Shown: positions 1 through 7,752, counted from the first letter of the stretch. The stretch: DNA of 15,920 nucleotides from JBHHYN01 sp046757565 (GCA_046757565.1 JBHHYN010000060.1:1-15920); one strand, 5' to 3'. Made by a program: numbers and translations. Notes: generated by a model from the letters alone, not told the origin.

Positions 1-56
1 ACGGGCTACTGTTTATATATCAACCCACAGATTCTGCTGAAGACCCAAAAAAAATA
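1..56. other. Leader/edge segment upstream of glrR-like gene
   Basis: This short piece precedes the first gene. Two frames stay open from the window edge: one ends in a TAA at 55-57 that overlaps the ATG by one base, and one runs in frame into the regulator. Neither reads like a known protein end. The middle (22-46) is a repeat that recurs at the other end of the window, so I read it as non-coding leader. The upstream gene, possibly a sensor kinase as in the usual glrK-glrR pair, is outside the window. Confidence 0.4.
22..46 (+). repeat. 25-bp dispersed repeat, left copy
   Basis: The 17 bases aacccacagattctgct (22-38) recur exactly on the minus strand at 15890-15874. The match continues with one mismatch, then aaga, one mismatch, then cc, giving 23 of 25 bases identical. 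This copy ends 10 bases before the ATG of the regulator gene. A chance match of this length in a 16-kb window is unlikely. It may be a dispersed intergenic repeat or a shared leader element. Confidence 0.7.
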
Positions 57-1409
57 ATGGGAGATACCAGACATAAATCCACTGTTCTTGTTGTCGATGA
101 CGATAATGATATCTTGTCATTATTATCAGCTTGGCTGAAAAAGGAGGGATTGAATGTTACCACTGCGAATTCGGGTGAGGAAGCACTGATAAAACTGGGC
201 ATGTCGCAACCTAATTTGGTCATTTCAGATCTGATCATGAACGGAATGAGCGGCATGGAACTCCTCGCTGAAATCCATAGAGACAATCCGTTACTGCCTG
301 TAATAATGTTAAGCGGTCAGGCCAAAATCCCCGATGCGGTTCAGGCGACACATCTTGGATCATCCGCCTTCCTGACCAAACCTGTCAAACAGGATGATTT
401 AATCAGTAATGTAAAACGCGTCCTTCGTATTTCGCCCGATCACACCGCAACGGTCCAACTTTCGAGTGAAATCATTTACCAAAGCGGAGAAATGGCCAGG
501 GTGGTAGAACTCGCGGAAATGGTGGCGGACAGTAATGTCACTGTATTAATCAGCGGGGCAACCGGAACGGGTAAAGAGATTATTGCGAAAGCAATACATG
601 AAGCCAGTCCACGCCGTGGTAATCCGTTTGTTGCGATTAATTGCGGAGCTATCCCGGAACAGTTGCTGGAGTCGGAACTGTTTGGACATGAAAAGGGCGC
701 CTTTACGGGCGCCAACACCCAGCATGAAGGACTGTTCCAGTCGGCGAACCATGGAACGCTATTCCTTGATGAAATCGGTGATATGCCATTACCACTGCAG
801 GTGAAACTGTTGAGGGTCCTGCAGGATTTGGAGGTGCGTCCGGTTGGTTCAACAAAATCTTTTCCCATTGATGTCCGGATAATCTCAGCCACCCACAAGG
901 ACCTGGAGGCTGTGGTCAAAGAGGGGGAGTTCAGGGAAGACCTCTATTACCGTCTGAATGTCGTGCCCCTGGATATGCCGTCCCTGTCGCAACGGCGGGA
1001 AGATGTTCCTCTTCTGGCCACCTACTTTTTGCGCAGACATGCCAGAAAAAACGGTAAAAATCTGAAGCATTTTGCGCCGGATGCGCTCGATTACCTTGTA
1101 TCGGCACCCTGGCCCGGGAATATCAGGCAGCTTATTAATGTCGTGGATTTATGTGCTACGCTTTGTAAAACGGAGACAATACCGTTGAGTCTGGTGCAGA
1201 GGGCGTTACGGGACGAGGCCGGTGCGATTCAGACCTTGCGGGATGCCAAACTGGAGTTCGAGAGGAATTATCTTATCGGTGTATTGCGTATTACCAACGG
1301 TCATGTAGCGAATGCGGCTAAAATTGCCGGGAGAAACCGGACTGAATTCTATAAATTATTAAATCAGCATGGAATCGATCCGGCGGGGTTCCGGGATAAA
1401 AAGAACTGA
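57..1409 (+). CDS. glrR: GlrR-like sigma-54-dependent response regulator
   Basis: A 450-residue NtrC-family activator that, when phosphorylated, should drive sigma-54 RNA polymerase. Order: receiver domain (about 8-122) with acidic pocket D14-D16, phospho-acceptor D58 and K108; AAA+ domain (about 140-375) with Walker A GATGTGKE at 167-174, the sigma-54 contact loop GAFTGA at 214-219 and Walker B LFLDEIGD at 235-242; Fis-type helix-turn-helix at the end (about 405-448) containing GRNRTEFYKLL. That end and much of the AAA+ domain closely resemble recalled E. coli GlrR (YfhA/QseF), which controls glmY, so the family call is firm, though the target genes here are unknown. Walker A has T where S is common. 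The ATG at 57 lacks a good Shine-Dalgarno sequence, but it gives the normal start just before the receiver. The next genes, an Hpt protein and a hybrid kinase, suggest its phosphate source. Confidence 0.88.
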   Translation: MGDTRHKSTVLVVDDDNDILSLLSAWLKKEGLNVTTANSGEEALIKLGMSQPNLVISDLIMNGMSGMELLAEIHRDNPLLPVIMLSGQAKIPDAVQATHLGSSAFLTKPVKQDDLISNVKRVLRISPDHTATVQLSSEIIYQSGEMARVVELAEMVADSNVTVLISGATGTGKEIIAKAIHEASPRRGNPFVAINCGAIPEQLLESELFGHEKGAFTGANTQHEGLFQSANHGTLFLDEIGDMPLPLQVKLLRVLQDLEVRPVGSTKSFPIDVRIISATHKDLEAVVKEGEFREDLYYRLNVVPLDMPSLSQRREDVPLLATYFLRRHARKNGKNLKHFAPDALDYLVSAPWPGNIRQLINVVDLCATLCKTETIPLSLVQRALRDEAGAIQTLRDAKLEFERNYLIGVLRITNGHVANAAKIAGRNRTEFYKLLNQHGIDPAGFRDKKN

Positions 1410-1467
1410 TTTGTGTTCATTACGAAACGCAATGGGTTTAAATTACCTATTCTGGGTGGGAATAAAT

Positions 1468-1474
1468 GAGGAGG
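1468..1474 (+). promoter_or_regulatory. Strong ribosome binding site for the Hpt gene
   Basis: The sequence gaggagg lies seven bases before the ATG at 1482 and fixes that start. It is the strongest Shine-Dalgarno site of the three signalling genes. Confidence 0.75.
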
Positions 1475-1481
1475 CAGAATA

Positions 1482-1787
1482 ATGGGTGATGAGAAAATCA
1501 TCGTTACGATAGATTCCGATCTGGAAGACCTGATCCCGGGTTTTTTGCAGAATCGCTCCAGGGATCTCGAATCCCTCCGTGAAGCCCTCAAACAGAAGGA
1601 TTGCCAGGCAATCCAGGCAACGGGCCATAGTCTTAAAGGCGTGGGTGGAGGTTATGGATTTGATAAGATGTCTGAACTTGGCGCCGAAATCGAAAGCTCG
1701 GCCAAGGCAAATGATCTGGGAAAGCTTGCTGAACTGATTGAGCAGTATGGGGATTACCTGGACCGGATTGAAGTCGTGTATGAATAA
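1482..1787 (+). CDS. Stand-alone Hpt phosphotransfer protein
   Basis: A 101-residue cytoplasmic protein that is essentially one histidine phosphotransfer domain. The phospho-accepting histidine is H49 in the motif GHSLKGVGGGYGF, followed by the helix ELGAEIE typical of the four-helix Hpt bundle. It would carry phosphate between a receiver of the hybrid kinase encoded 41 bases downstream and the receiver of the GlrR-like regulator encoded 72 bases upstream. Neither the kinase nor the regulator has its own Hpt domain, so this gene fills the missing step. All three genes are on the same strand and probably cotranscribed. The pairing is inferred from gene order. A bound second regulator elsewhere in the genome cannot be excluded. 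Confidence 0.87.
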   Translation: MGDEKIIVTIDSDLEDLIPGFLQNRSRDLESLREALKQKDCQAIQATGHSLKGVGGGYGFDKMSELGAEIESSAKANDLGKLAELIEQYGDYLDRIEVVYE

Positions 1788-1828
1788 TCTGTCATCTGAA
1801 TATATCCGCTGATGCTGAAGGGTACAAA

Positions 1829-4411
1829 ATGCACACCAGGTTTATCTATGGTATTACGGTAACACTTGGCGTTGCATTCAGCGCCATCCTGCTTTCAATT
1901 GGCTGGAATAACGCGCTGGACAGCAATATGCGTGAATTCTCGCGGCAATCTGAATCCTTAAAGGAAGCGGCCACCCGTAACGTGCGTACGGCACAGAATG
2001 CAACCAACAACCTCGCGGCTTTTTTCAGCGCCAATCCTGAGATTACCGCGCAAGAGTTCAATATTCTTGTAAGGGAATTGATGGAAATACATCCATATAT
2101 CGACGGGGCCATATACAGCCCCCTGATTAGAGAAGGTGCTTCCGGCGGATCCAAACCACCAGCAGAATCATATAGTGGCCGTGAGACGATGCATTTTCCG
2201 GTACGATACCGGATGATGCGGAGGAGAGTAAATCTGTCAGTTACCGAAGGCTATGACCTGTATGCAGATGATGATTTCGGGGATGTGTTGGAGACCATGT
2301 TAAGGACCACTTCGGTTGTGACCACGGTGATCAGTAATGGTAATGGCAAGGGCAGGGGTTACTGGATGTTCAAGGCGCTTCGAAACAATACGTCCGCGGA
2401 GATTAACACTGAAAACTATTATGATGGCGTTCGGGGCATGGTAGCGGTTCTGATCAATACCGATCTGCTGCCGGGCGCGGCACTGGTAAACTCAGGCCCC
2501 TCTATCACCATGTATAACGATACTGCCGGCCTCAGCGGGCGCCAGTTGCTCTATAAAACAGGCCGGAACAAGAGTGGGGCTAACCACTTACAGGTTACTT
2601 CTCTGCATGATGAAGGAATCGTGCAATTTCCCATGTATTCTATCCGGCTTTCTATTAACAAGGATCTGTATTGGCAGGAGATTGACAAAGAAGCCGTCTA
2701 TATTGCACTGTTGATTGGTATTGGTGTGACCCTGCTGCTGGTGGCGCTGGTGAGGGCAAAAGACCTGCAGGCGAGGGAGTTGCGTGAGCGTAATATTGTC
2801 ATTGAACGTAAAGTCGAGGAGCAGACGAAAGAGCTTGCCCTGGCGCGGGATCAGGCCCTGGATGCATCACGGGTAAAATCTGAATTTCTGGCCAGCATGA
2901 GCCACGAAATCCGTACACCCTTAAATGCAATTATCGGGATGTCTGAACTCCTGTCCGAGACTTCACTAACCAAAGAACAGGCCGAATATACCAGTGTCTT
3001 CAAGAAAGCGGGTGATACATTGCTGGCCCTGGTAAACGACATACTGGATCTGTCGAAGATCGAGGCGCATCAGCTTGTTCTTGAGGACATCAATTTTAAT
3101 CTCGTCGAGACTGTTGAAGAATCGGTCGAGATCTACGCATTGAAGGGAACGGAAAAAGGTGTCGAATTATTGTCCCAGATTGATGCGGATGTGGATCTTG
3201 TGAGAAGAGGTGACCCATCCAGGTTGAGGCAAATTATTCTCAACCTGATCAGTAATGCGCTGAAATTTACCGAGCACGGAGAAATCGTCGTCAGGGTGAC
3301 GAAGGATTCTGAAACAGGAGACGCGAATTATCTGCACTTTGCTGTGTCTGATACGGGAATCGGTATTCCCTCCGACAAACTTGAAGCAATCTTTGCCAGT
3401 TTTACCCAGGCAGACTCCTCCACCACAAGAAAATACGGTGGCACCGGCCTGGGATTGACCATATCACGCAGCTTGACCGAAATGATGAATGGGCGGATCT
3501 GGGTGGAGAGTGAAGTAGGCAAGGGCAGTACTTTTAATTTTACCGCCAAACTGGATATTGCCGAGTCACAAATTCCCTCCACAAGGGAAGCCACCATTGA
3601 CCTGCACGGTAGACATATACTGATCGTTGATGATAATGGCACAAACCGTCTGATTATCAGTAGACAACTCGAAACCCGGGGTGCAACCGTTGAAGAAGCG
3701 GCAAGCGCTCAGGATGCGTTGCATAAACTAAACAGCGGCTCGGGTGAGGGCAATCATTATGATGTCATCCTGGTTGACTGTCGCATGCCGGGAATGGACG
3801 GTTTCGAATTAATCGAATCAATGAAATCAAAAGGAATTAATACAAACACGGTAATGATGCTTAGCTCGGCAGATCTCAACGAACACACTTCCAGGGCAAA
3901 GGATCTCGGTATTAGCGGTTATCTTGTAAAACCCGTGAAGCGGTCTGACTTGATACGGGAGATTGGTAGTACATGTGCGGAAGAGGGAGCAACCAGGCAA
4001 CAAAAGGTTGTTGTGAATACGGCAGAGATGGAGAGTAATCCATTAAGAATTCTTCTTGTGGAAGATAATCCAGATAATAGATTATTGATAAAGGCGTATC
4101 TGAAGAAATTACCTTACGATATCGATGAGGCGGCAAATGGGCAGATTGCTGTCGAGAAGTTCCAACAATCGGTCTATGATCTGGTGCTCATGGATGTGCA
4201 AATGCCGGTCATGGACGGTCACCAGGCGACCCGGACGATACGGGCCTGGGAAACTGAATCCGGGAAGAGAGCTACCCCTATCATTTCGCTGACTGCACAT
4301 GCGATTAAGGAGGAGGTCGATAAGTGTATGGAAGCGGGGTGTGACGCCCATTTAAGCAAGCCAATAAAAAAAGCCACTCTGATCGAGACAATACAGTCTT
4401 ATACGGGTTAA
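1829..4411 (+). CDS. CHASE-domain hybrid histidine kinase with two receivers
   Basis: An 860-residue inner-membrane sensor kinase. Order: transmembrane helix near 5-22; periplasmic region to about 287 with CHASE-like features (HFPVRYRM, then EGYDLYADDDF); second transmembrane helix about 288-308; a charged coiled coil; HisKA domain with phospho-accepting H359 in SHEIRTPLNAIIG; HATPase domain with N box NALKFTEHGE, G1 box DTGIGIP and G2 box GGTGLGL; receiver 1 (about 601-716) with D650 in VDCRMPGMDG; receiver 2 (about 733-850) with D789 in MDVQMPVMDG. CHASE domains bind small extracellular ligands, but the ligand here is unknown. There is no Hpt domain on the protein; one is encoded immediately upstream. 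The start is supported by gaaggg six bases before the ATG. All catalytic motifs look intact. Confidence 0.9.
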   Translation: MHTRFIYGITVTLGVAFSAILLSIGWNNALDSNMREFSRQSESLKEAATRNVRTAQNATNNLAAFFSANPEITAQEFNILVRELMEIHPYIDGAIYSPLIREGASGGSKPPAESYSGRETMHFPVRYRMMRRRVNLSVTEGYDLYADDDFGDVLETMLRTTSVVTTVISNGNGKGRGYWMFKALRNNTSAEINTENYYDGVRGMVAVLINTDLLPGAALVNSGPSITMYNDTAGLSGRQLLYKTGRNKSGANHLQVTSLHDEGIVQFPMYSIRLSINKDLYWQEIDKEAVYIALLIGIGVTLLLVALVRAKDLQARELRERNIVIERKVEEQTKELALARDQALDASRVKSEFLASMSHEIRTPLNAIIGMSELLSETSLTKEQAEYTSVFKKAGDTLLALVNDILDLSKIEAHQLVLEDINFNLVETVEESVEIYALKGTEKGVELLSQIDADVDLVRRGDPSRLRQIILNLISNALKFTEHGEIVVRVTKDSETGDANYLHFAVSDTGIGIPSDKLEAIFASFTQADSSTTRKYGGTGLGLTISRSLTEMMNGRIWVESEVGKGSTFNFTAKLDIAESQIPSTREATIDLHGRHILIVDDNGTNRLIISRQLETRGATVEEAASAQDALHKLNSGSGEGNHYDVILVDCRMPGMDGFELIESMKSKGINTNTVMMLSSADLNEHTSRAKDLGISGYLVKPVKRSDLIREIGSTCAEEGATRQQKVVVNTAEMESNPLRILLVEDNPDNRLLIKAYLKKLPYDIDEAANGQIAVEKFQQSVYDLVLMDVQMPVMDGHQATRTIRAWETESGKRATPIISLTAHAIKEEVDKCMEAGCDAHLSKPIKKATLIETIQSYTG

Positions 4412-4420
4412 TGCTTTGAG

Positions 4421-4497
4421 GTTCAACGTTCAAGGTTCAGGGTTCAAGGTTCAACGTTCAAGGTTCAACGTTCAAGGTTCAGGGTTTAAGGTTCAAC
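4421..4497. repeat. Tandem heptamer array, 11 copies of GTTCARS
   Basis: Eleven 7-base units run head to tail without gaps: gttcaac, gttcaag, gttcagg, gttcaag, gttcaac, gttcaag, then gttcaac, gttcaag, gttcagg, gtttaag, gttcaac. Units 1-6 and 7-11 follow the same order, so there is a 42-bp higher-order period with one base change (unit 10). The array fills almost the whole space between two convergent genes. The TGA stop of the isochorismatase-family gene (4493-4495, minus strand) lies in the last unit. No hairpin is evident. Slipped-strand expansion is the likely origin. Confidence 0.92.
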
Positions 4498-5065
4498 GTA
4501 GTAGCTGCTGTAATGTTTTAAAGTGTTCGTGCCTGGCGTCGCGTATCCATTCAAATATAATCGATTCGGCGTTGGAAATAATTGTACCGGACTGGCGTAA
4601 GCGTTGCAGTGCGGTTTCATAACTTTCACGATGCCTTGAGCAGACAGCGTCAGCGACGACAACTACCTGAAAATCCAGATTCAGCAGATCGATTGCCGTC
4701 TGTAATACACACACATGTGCCTCCATCCCGGCCAGAACGATCTGCTTGCGGCCAAGTTGGGACAGATCATTGAGAAAGTTATCCGCATTGATGCACGAAA
4801 AGCAGGTCTTTTCATAGCGCTTTGCATTTTCCGGCAGGAGCGTGGCAAGATCCTCCTCCATATTACCCAGCCCCCTTGGGTACTGTTCTGTCGCAAAGAT
4901 CGGTATATCGAGCGTTTTTGCCGCATTGATTAACAGTCCCGTATAGCGCTGTAATCTGGCCAATACTTTGGCCGGCATGACTGCCGTTAAATGGGTCTGT
5001 ATGTCAATGACGATTAGGGCTGAATTTTCCGAATCGCAGATGAGTGCCGTTTTTTTCTCAGTCAT
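4493..5065 (-). CDS. Isochorismatase-family cysteine hydrolase
   Basis: A 190-residue cytoplasmic protein with the Rossmann-like fold of the isochorismatase/YcaC/nicotinamidase superfamily. The expected catalytic triad is visible: D21 in VIDIQ, K86 in EKTCFS and nucleophile C119 in GMEAHVCV, the last within the segment that usually carries the cis-peptide. The substrate cannot be told from sequence. The EQYPRGLG and KTCFS motifs are closest to the YcaC/ISOC branch of uncharacterised hydrolases rather than to true isochorismatase. It is the last gene of a probable four-gene operon, 25 bases after tolC. Its final codons and stop run into the heptamer array, so the C-terminus (LLR) may have been reshaped by that repeat. 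Confidence 0.85.
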   Translation of the reverse strand: MTEKKTALICDSENSALIVIDIQTHLTAVMPAKVLARLQRYTGLLINAAKTLDIPIFATEQYPRGLGNMEEDLATLLPENAKRYEKTCFSCINADNFLNDLSQLGRKQIVLAGMEAHVCVLQTAIDLLNLDFQVVVVADAVCSRHRESYETALQRLRQSGTIISNAESIIFEWIRDARHEHFKTLQQLLR

Positions 5066-5090
5066 TGTTTTCTCTTGGTTGTTGTCACTG

Positions 5091-6443
5091 TTAATTGAGC
5101 CATTGATTGACCGTTAGAATGTCATCGGTCGATAATGTTCCTGCCGCCCGTTTGAGACGTAACGTGTCCAGTATGTAGTCATACCTCGCCCGGGCATAAT
5201 CACGGCGCGCCTGAAACGTTACGCGCTCAGAATCGACCACATCCACTGCTGTCCGTGTCCCCACCTCAAAACCCGAACGGGTCGCATACAACGCGGTCTC
5301 GCTTGATATGAGGGCCTGTTTCAGGGCCTTGACCCGGCTGATGCCGGAAATCACGCCAAGAAAGGATTCCCGGGTAGCACGTTGGGCCTGTCTGCGGGCC
5401 TGTTCCAGGCGCTGTAACTGTTCATCCAGGCGATGCAGCGCTTCACGGGTCTTGGAACTGACGAACCCGCCTTGAATAAGGGGAATATTCAATCGCAGGC
5501 CCAGTGCTGTATCATGAACTTTTGTACTGCCAAAACGGCCGCCGCTGGTGTTAAACGAACGCGTAACGCCCAGATCCAGAGTAGGCAGATGCCCCGCGTA
5601 TTGTACTTTTACCTCTTCCCGTTCCGTATCGACAGCATGCAGCGCAGCGGCAACATCCAGATTCTGTTTAAGGGCCGTGTCCGTCCATGTGTCGATATCA
5701 TCCGGTTCCGGACTGACCAGGGGCATGGAATCACCCAGGATAGCTAAACCGGTCTGGTAGACTCCAATGATTTCCCTTAAAGCTTCAAGGGTGTTATCGA
5801 CGTTATTTTTAGCCTCAATCTCATCAGCTACGGCACGATCATGACCTGCCCGGGCCTCCTGCACGTCGGTAATGGCCGTCAGGCCCACCTCAAACCGTTG
5901 CTGGGACTGCTCCAGTTGCCTGCTGAGGGATTTTTTTTCTGCAACGGCAAATTCCAGGTTGTCCTTGGCCGAGAGGACATTAAAGTAACTTTCCGCAACC
6001 CTGATAATCAAATCCTGTTGCGCAGCCGCCAGCTCCGCATTCGCCTGTTGGATTTTACTGCTCGCCTGCTTGAGTTTAAGGAAACGGTCACGGTGGAAGA
6101 TCGGCTGGGTGATATTTAGTATGAAACCATGAGTGTTAAACCCGACATCGCCCGTAAAGCCAAAGGCCTGGGAACTGATGCTCTGGTTGTGATTGAAAGT
6201 GTTTGCACTGAGATCGACCGAGAATAACATCTGTGAAATGGCCTGTGGACGTTGTTCCAACGTGGCCTGATTTGCCGCAACAACCTGCCGGTACTGGGGA
6301 TCGCTGTCCCTGGCCAACAGATAGATCTCATGCAGATCCGCTGCAAAGGTGGTATTCAACACCTGTACAGACAGGAGTAGTATTGATGCAAGTGTAAATT
6401 GCACAGGTCGCTTCAGCATAATCGGTTTTATAGAAATGAACAT
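5091..6443 (-). CDS. tolC: TolC-family outer-membrane efflux channel
   Basis: A 450-residue outer-membrane factor that would form the trimeric channel of type I secretion systems and drug efflux pumps. It has a signal peptide (hydrophobic stretch about 16-30, likely cleavage after A34 in TTFAAD), then the typical mature start DLHEIYLLARDSDPQYR. Two repeated long-helix halves follow, with recurring segments such as FEVGLTAITDVQEARA and FEVGTRTAVDVVDSER. It is a little shorter than recalled E. coli TolC (493 residues), lacking the C-terminal tail. The first ATG (6443) is preferred because agggac lies about ten bases before it; the internal Met9 has no such site. Position next to the methyltransferase and rhodanese genes matches an arrangement I recall from other gammaproteobacteria. 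No pump partner genes are in the window. Confidence 0.9.
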   Translation of the reverse strand: MFISIKPIMLKRPVQFTLASILLLSVQVLNTTFAADLHEIYLLARDSDPQYRQVVAANQATLEQRPQAISQMLFSVDLSANTFNHNQSISSQAFGFTGDVGFNTHGFILNITQPIFHRDRFLKLKQASSKIQQANAELAAAQQDLIIRVAESYFNVLSAKDNLEFAVAEKKSLSRQLEQSQQRFEVGLTAITDVQEARAGHDRAVADEIEAKNNVDNTLEALREIIGVYQTGLAILGDSMPLVSPEPDDIDTWTDTALKQNLDVAAALHAVDTEREEVKVQYAGHLPTLDLGVTRSFNTSGGRFGSTKVHDTALGLRLNIPLIQGGFVSSKTREALHRLDEQLQRLEQARRQAQRATRESFLGVISGISRVKALKQALISSETALYATRSGFEVGTRTAVDVVDSERVTFQARRDYARARYDYILDTLRLKRAAGTLSTDDILTVNQWLN

Positions 6444-6473
6444 GTGTCGTTGTCCCTGACGGAAATTCTTTTC

Positions 6474-6501
6474 GTTATGGCAACGGGCCGCTCTGTTTCA
6501 A
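6474..6501 (-). promoter_or_regulatory. Candidate sigma-70 promoter for tolC
   Basis: On the minus strand, a -35-like TTGAAA (6501-6496) and a -10-like CATAAC (6479-6474) are separated by 16 bases, about 30 bases before the tolC ATG. The -10 matches the consensus at four of six positions. It would let tolC be transcribed apart from the methyltransferase and rhodanese genes. It is a pattern match only. Confidence 0.3.
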
Positions 6502-6535
6502 CTTATCATGAACGGACGGCTTACGGATGTTGTGT

Positions 6536-6853
6536 TTAATATTGTGGCATATCAGGCGCTACAGCCCTGGCCCACTCGTCGATACCGCCTTCCAGATTAA
6601 ATATCTTTTTGTATCCAAGGCTGGCCAGATAGCCGGCCACTTGCTGACTGCGCATGCCGTAATGACAAATAATGACTCTCTCGGTATCTTTATCCATTTT
6701 TTCCAATGCCGCATTAATCTCAGACATGGGTATGTTCTGTGATCCATCAATGCGGCATGTCTCGTATTCCCATGGTTCCCGCACATCTATCAGTACCGGG
6801 ACATTACCACTATCGATGCGATCTTTTAAATCCTGTGGAGTGATACTCTGCAT
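6536..6853 (-). CDS. Single-domain rhodanese-like sulfurtransferase
   Basis: A 105-residue cytoplasmic protein consisting of one rhodanese domain, as in GlpE. The catalytic loop is C63-H-Y-G-M-R68, the CX4R active-site loop that holds a persulfide on C63. The upstream motif LIDVREPWEYETCRI and the downstream LEGGIDEWA are diagnostic. The sulfur donor and acceptor are unknown. It begins eight bases after the stop of the PIMT-like gene with no clear ribosome binding site, which suggests translational coupling. It is followed by tolC after 92 bases that contain a possible promoter. Confidence 0.92.
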   Translation of the reverse strand: MQSITPQDLKDRIDSGNVPVLIDVREPWEYETCRIDGSQNIPMSEINAALEKMDKDTERVIICHYGMRSQQVAGYLASLGYKKIFNLEGGIDEWARAVAPDMPQY

Positions 6854-6861
6854 TGAGCAAA

Positions 6862-7515
6862 CTAGAATTTAAATCTTTTCTGTCCATCCGCCCCGATCAA
6901 CGCCGGCAAGACGGTTTCAAACAGCACTTCACATGACCATTGCCGTTCATCAATTCTTGTAATCAGTCTGGCTTCCATAACCGGTGCTTGTCCAACGATA
7001 ATGAATAGTCGTCCGTTGTTCTTCAGCATCCTGTGGAAGTGATTTCCTAACATGGGGACCGAACCGGTCACGGCAATCGCATCGTACCGGTCTTGCGGTT
7101 GCCAGCCATCGAGGGCATCAAGTGTTTTCAACTCAATATTGGTCAACCCGTGCTGATCGAATTTCGGTCCGGCCTGTTTGATGAATTCAGGGAAGATATC
7201 GACGCTCAACACGCTGTCACCGGCACTGGCCAGGAGTGCGGTCAAATAGCCACAGCCCGTGCCGATTTCCAGGATTTTGTCGCCTTTTTGTATTTCCAGG
7301 CTTTGCATCAGCCTGGCCTCAACCTTTGGTGTCATGGTCACCTGGCCGTGCATGAGCGGAATGCCGGTATCTGCCAGGGACAGTGATTTATATGTATCGG
7401 GGATAAAATCCTCGCGGTGTATTTCGGCAATCAGATCGAGGGTGTGCTGATCCAGGACCTCCCATGGCCGGATCTGCTGTTCGATCATATTTATGCGCGC
7501 CTGTTCAAAATCCAT
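6862..7515 (-). CDS. Protein-L-isoaspartate O-methyltransferase-like protein
   Basis: A 217-residue SAM-dependent methyltransferase of the PIMT (Pcm) family, which normally methylates isoaspartyl residues of damaged proteins. The SAM-binding motif I is EIGTGCGYLTALLA at 83-96, followed by an acidic motif (SVDIFPE). The N-terminal MIEQQIR...ARMPREDFIP-type region (here AEIHREDFIP) fits the family. An oddity: where canonical Pcm has the GQTISQP segment with its conserved serine, this protein reads GQVTMTP (58-64), so isoaspartyl repair should not be assumed. Similar PIMT-like genes stand before tolC in other gammaproteobacteria, from memory. It is the first gene of the minus-strand operon, and the ATG is supported by aaggcgg five bases upstream. 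Confidence 0.8.
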   Translation of the reverse strand: MDFEQARINMIEQQIRPWEVLDQHTLDLIAEIHREDFIPDTYKSLSLADTGIPLMHGQVTMTPKVEARLMQSLEIQKGDKILEIGTGCGYLTALLASAGDSVLSVDIFPEFIKQAGPKFDQHGLTNIELKTLDALDGWQPQDRYDAIAVTGSVPMLGNHFHRMLKNNGRLFIIVGQAPVMEARLITRIDERQWSCEVLFETVLPALIGADGQKRFKF

Positions 7516-7563
7516 CCTTACCGCCTTTCTGGGTTCTAGAATTATTCATTTCAGATCAGTGCT

Positions 7564-7569
7564 ATTATA
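7564..7569 (-). promoter_or_regulatory. Candidate -10 element for the methyltransferase operon
   Basis: Read on the minus strand these bases are TATAAT, a perfect -10 hexamer, about 50 bases before the gene's ATG. No good -35 lies at 16-18 bases; that position is inside the outer end of the inverted repeat. So the promoter may depend on an activator, or may have lost its original -35 to the insertion. Confidence 0.35.
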
Positions 7570-7583
7570 TAGCATGAGTGTGG

Positions 7584-7752
7584 TTAGGAGTCTGTCGGAG
7601 TTAGGATGTTCTACTGCGAAAAAGCCGGATTTGGTCATCTTTCCCCCTATTTTTCGACCAATAGCTACGGCTATTGCCCTTAAAATAGTGAAAAATCTGA
7701 CTCAAACCGGACTTTTTCTCGCTACAATCCCCTAAGTCCGACAGGCTCCCAG
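7584..7752. mobile_element. MITE-like ~170-bp imperfect inverted repeat
   Basis: The left arm, beginning ttaggagtctgtcgga (7584-7599), is matched in reverse complement by the right arm ending tccgacaggctcccag (7737-7752). The arms continue with further matches such as gcgaaaaag against ctttttctcgc, and meet in a short perfect hairpin, caatagc-tacg-gctattg, at 7659-7676. The whole segment can fold into one long stem. There is no coding sequence of note. It looks like a miniature inverted-repeat element or IS relic. No clear target duplication was found. It occupies nearly half of the divergent control region. Confidence 0.7.
7723..7728 (+). promoter_or_regulatory. Candidate thiC -10 element inside the inverted repeat
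   Basis: The hexamer TACAAT would place transcription start near 7735, just before the TPP aptamer. There is no good -35 at the normal distance. If used, the thiC promoter is supplied by the right arm of the MITE-like element. Confidence 0.25.

Noticed and set aside
476..919. 147-codon minus-strand open frame inside the response regulator
   Set aside because: It lies wholly opposite the conserved AAA+ domain, has no recognisable motif and is a shadow.
1410..1481. Sigma-54 promoter before the Hpt gene
   Set aside because: No GG-N10-GC pair with the usual TGGC and TTGC context was found there, nor at 1788-1828.
4421..4497. Possible CRISPR array
   Set aside because: Units are 7 bases, directly abutting, with no spacers and no cas genes nearby.
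4416..4622. Plus-strand open frame with repeated peptide FNVQGSGFKVQRS
   Set aside because: It is a translation of the heptamer array (7 bases x 3 frames gives a repeating peptide) that runs on antisense into the isochorismatase-family gene.
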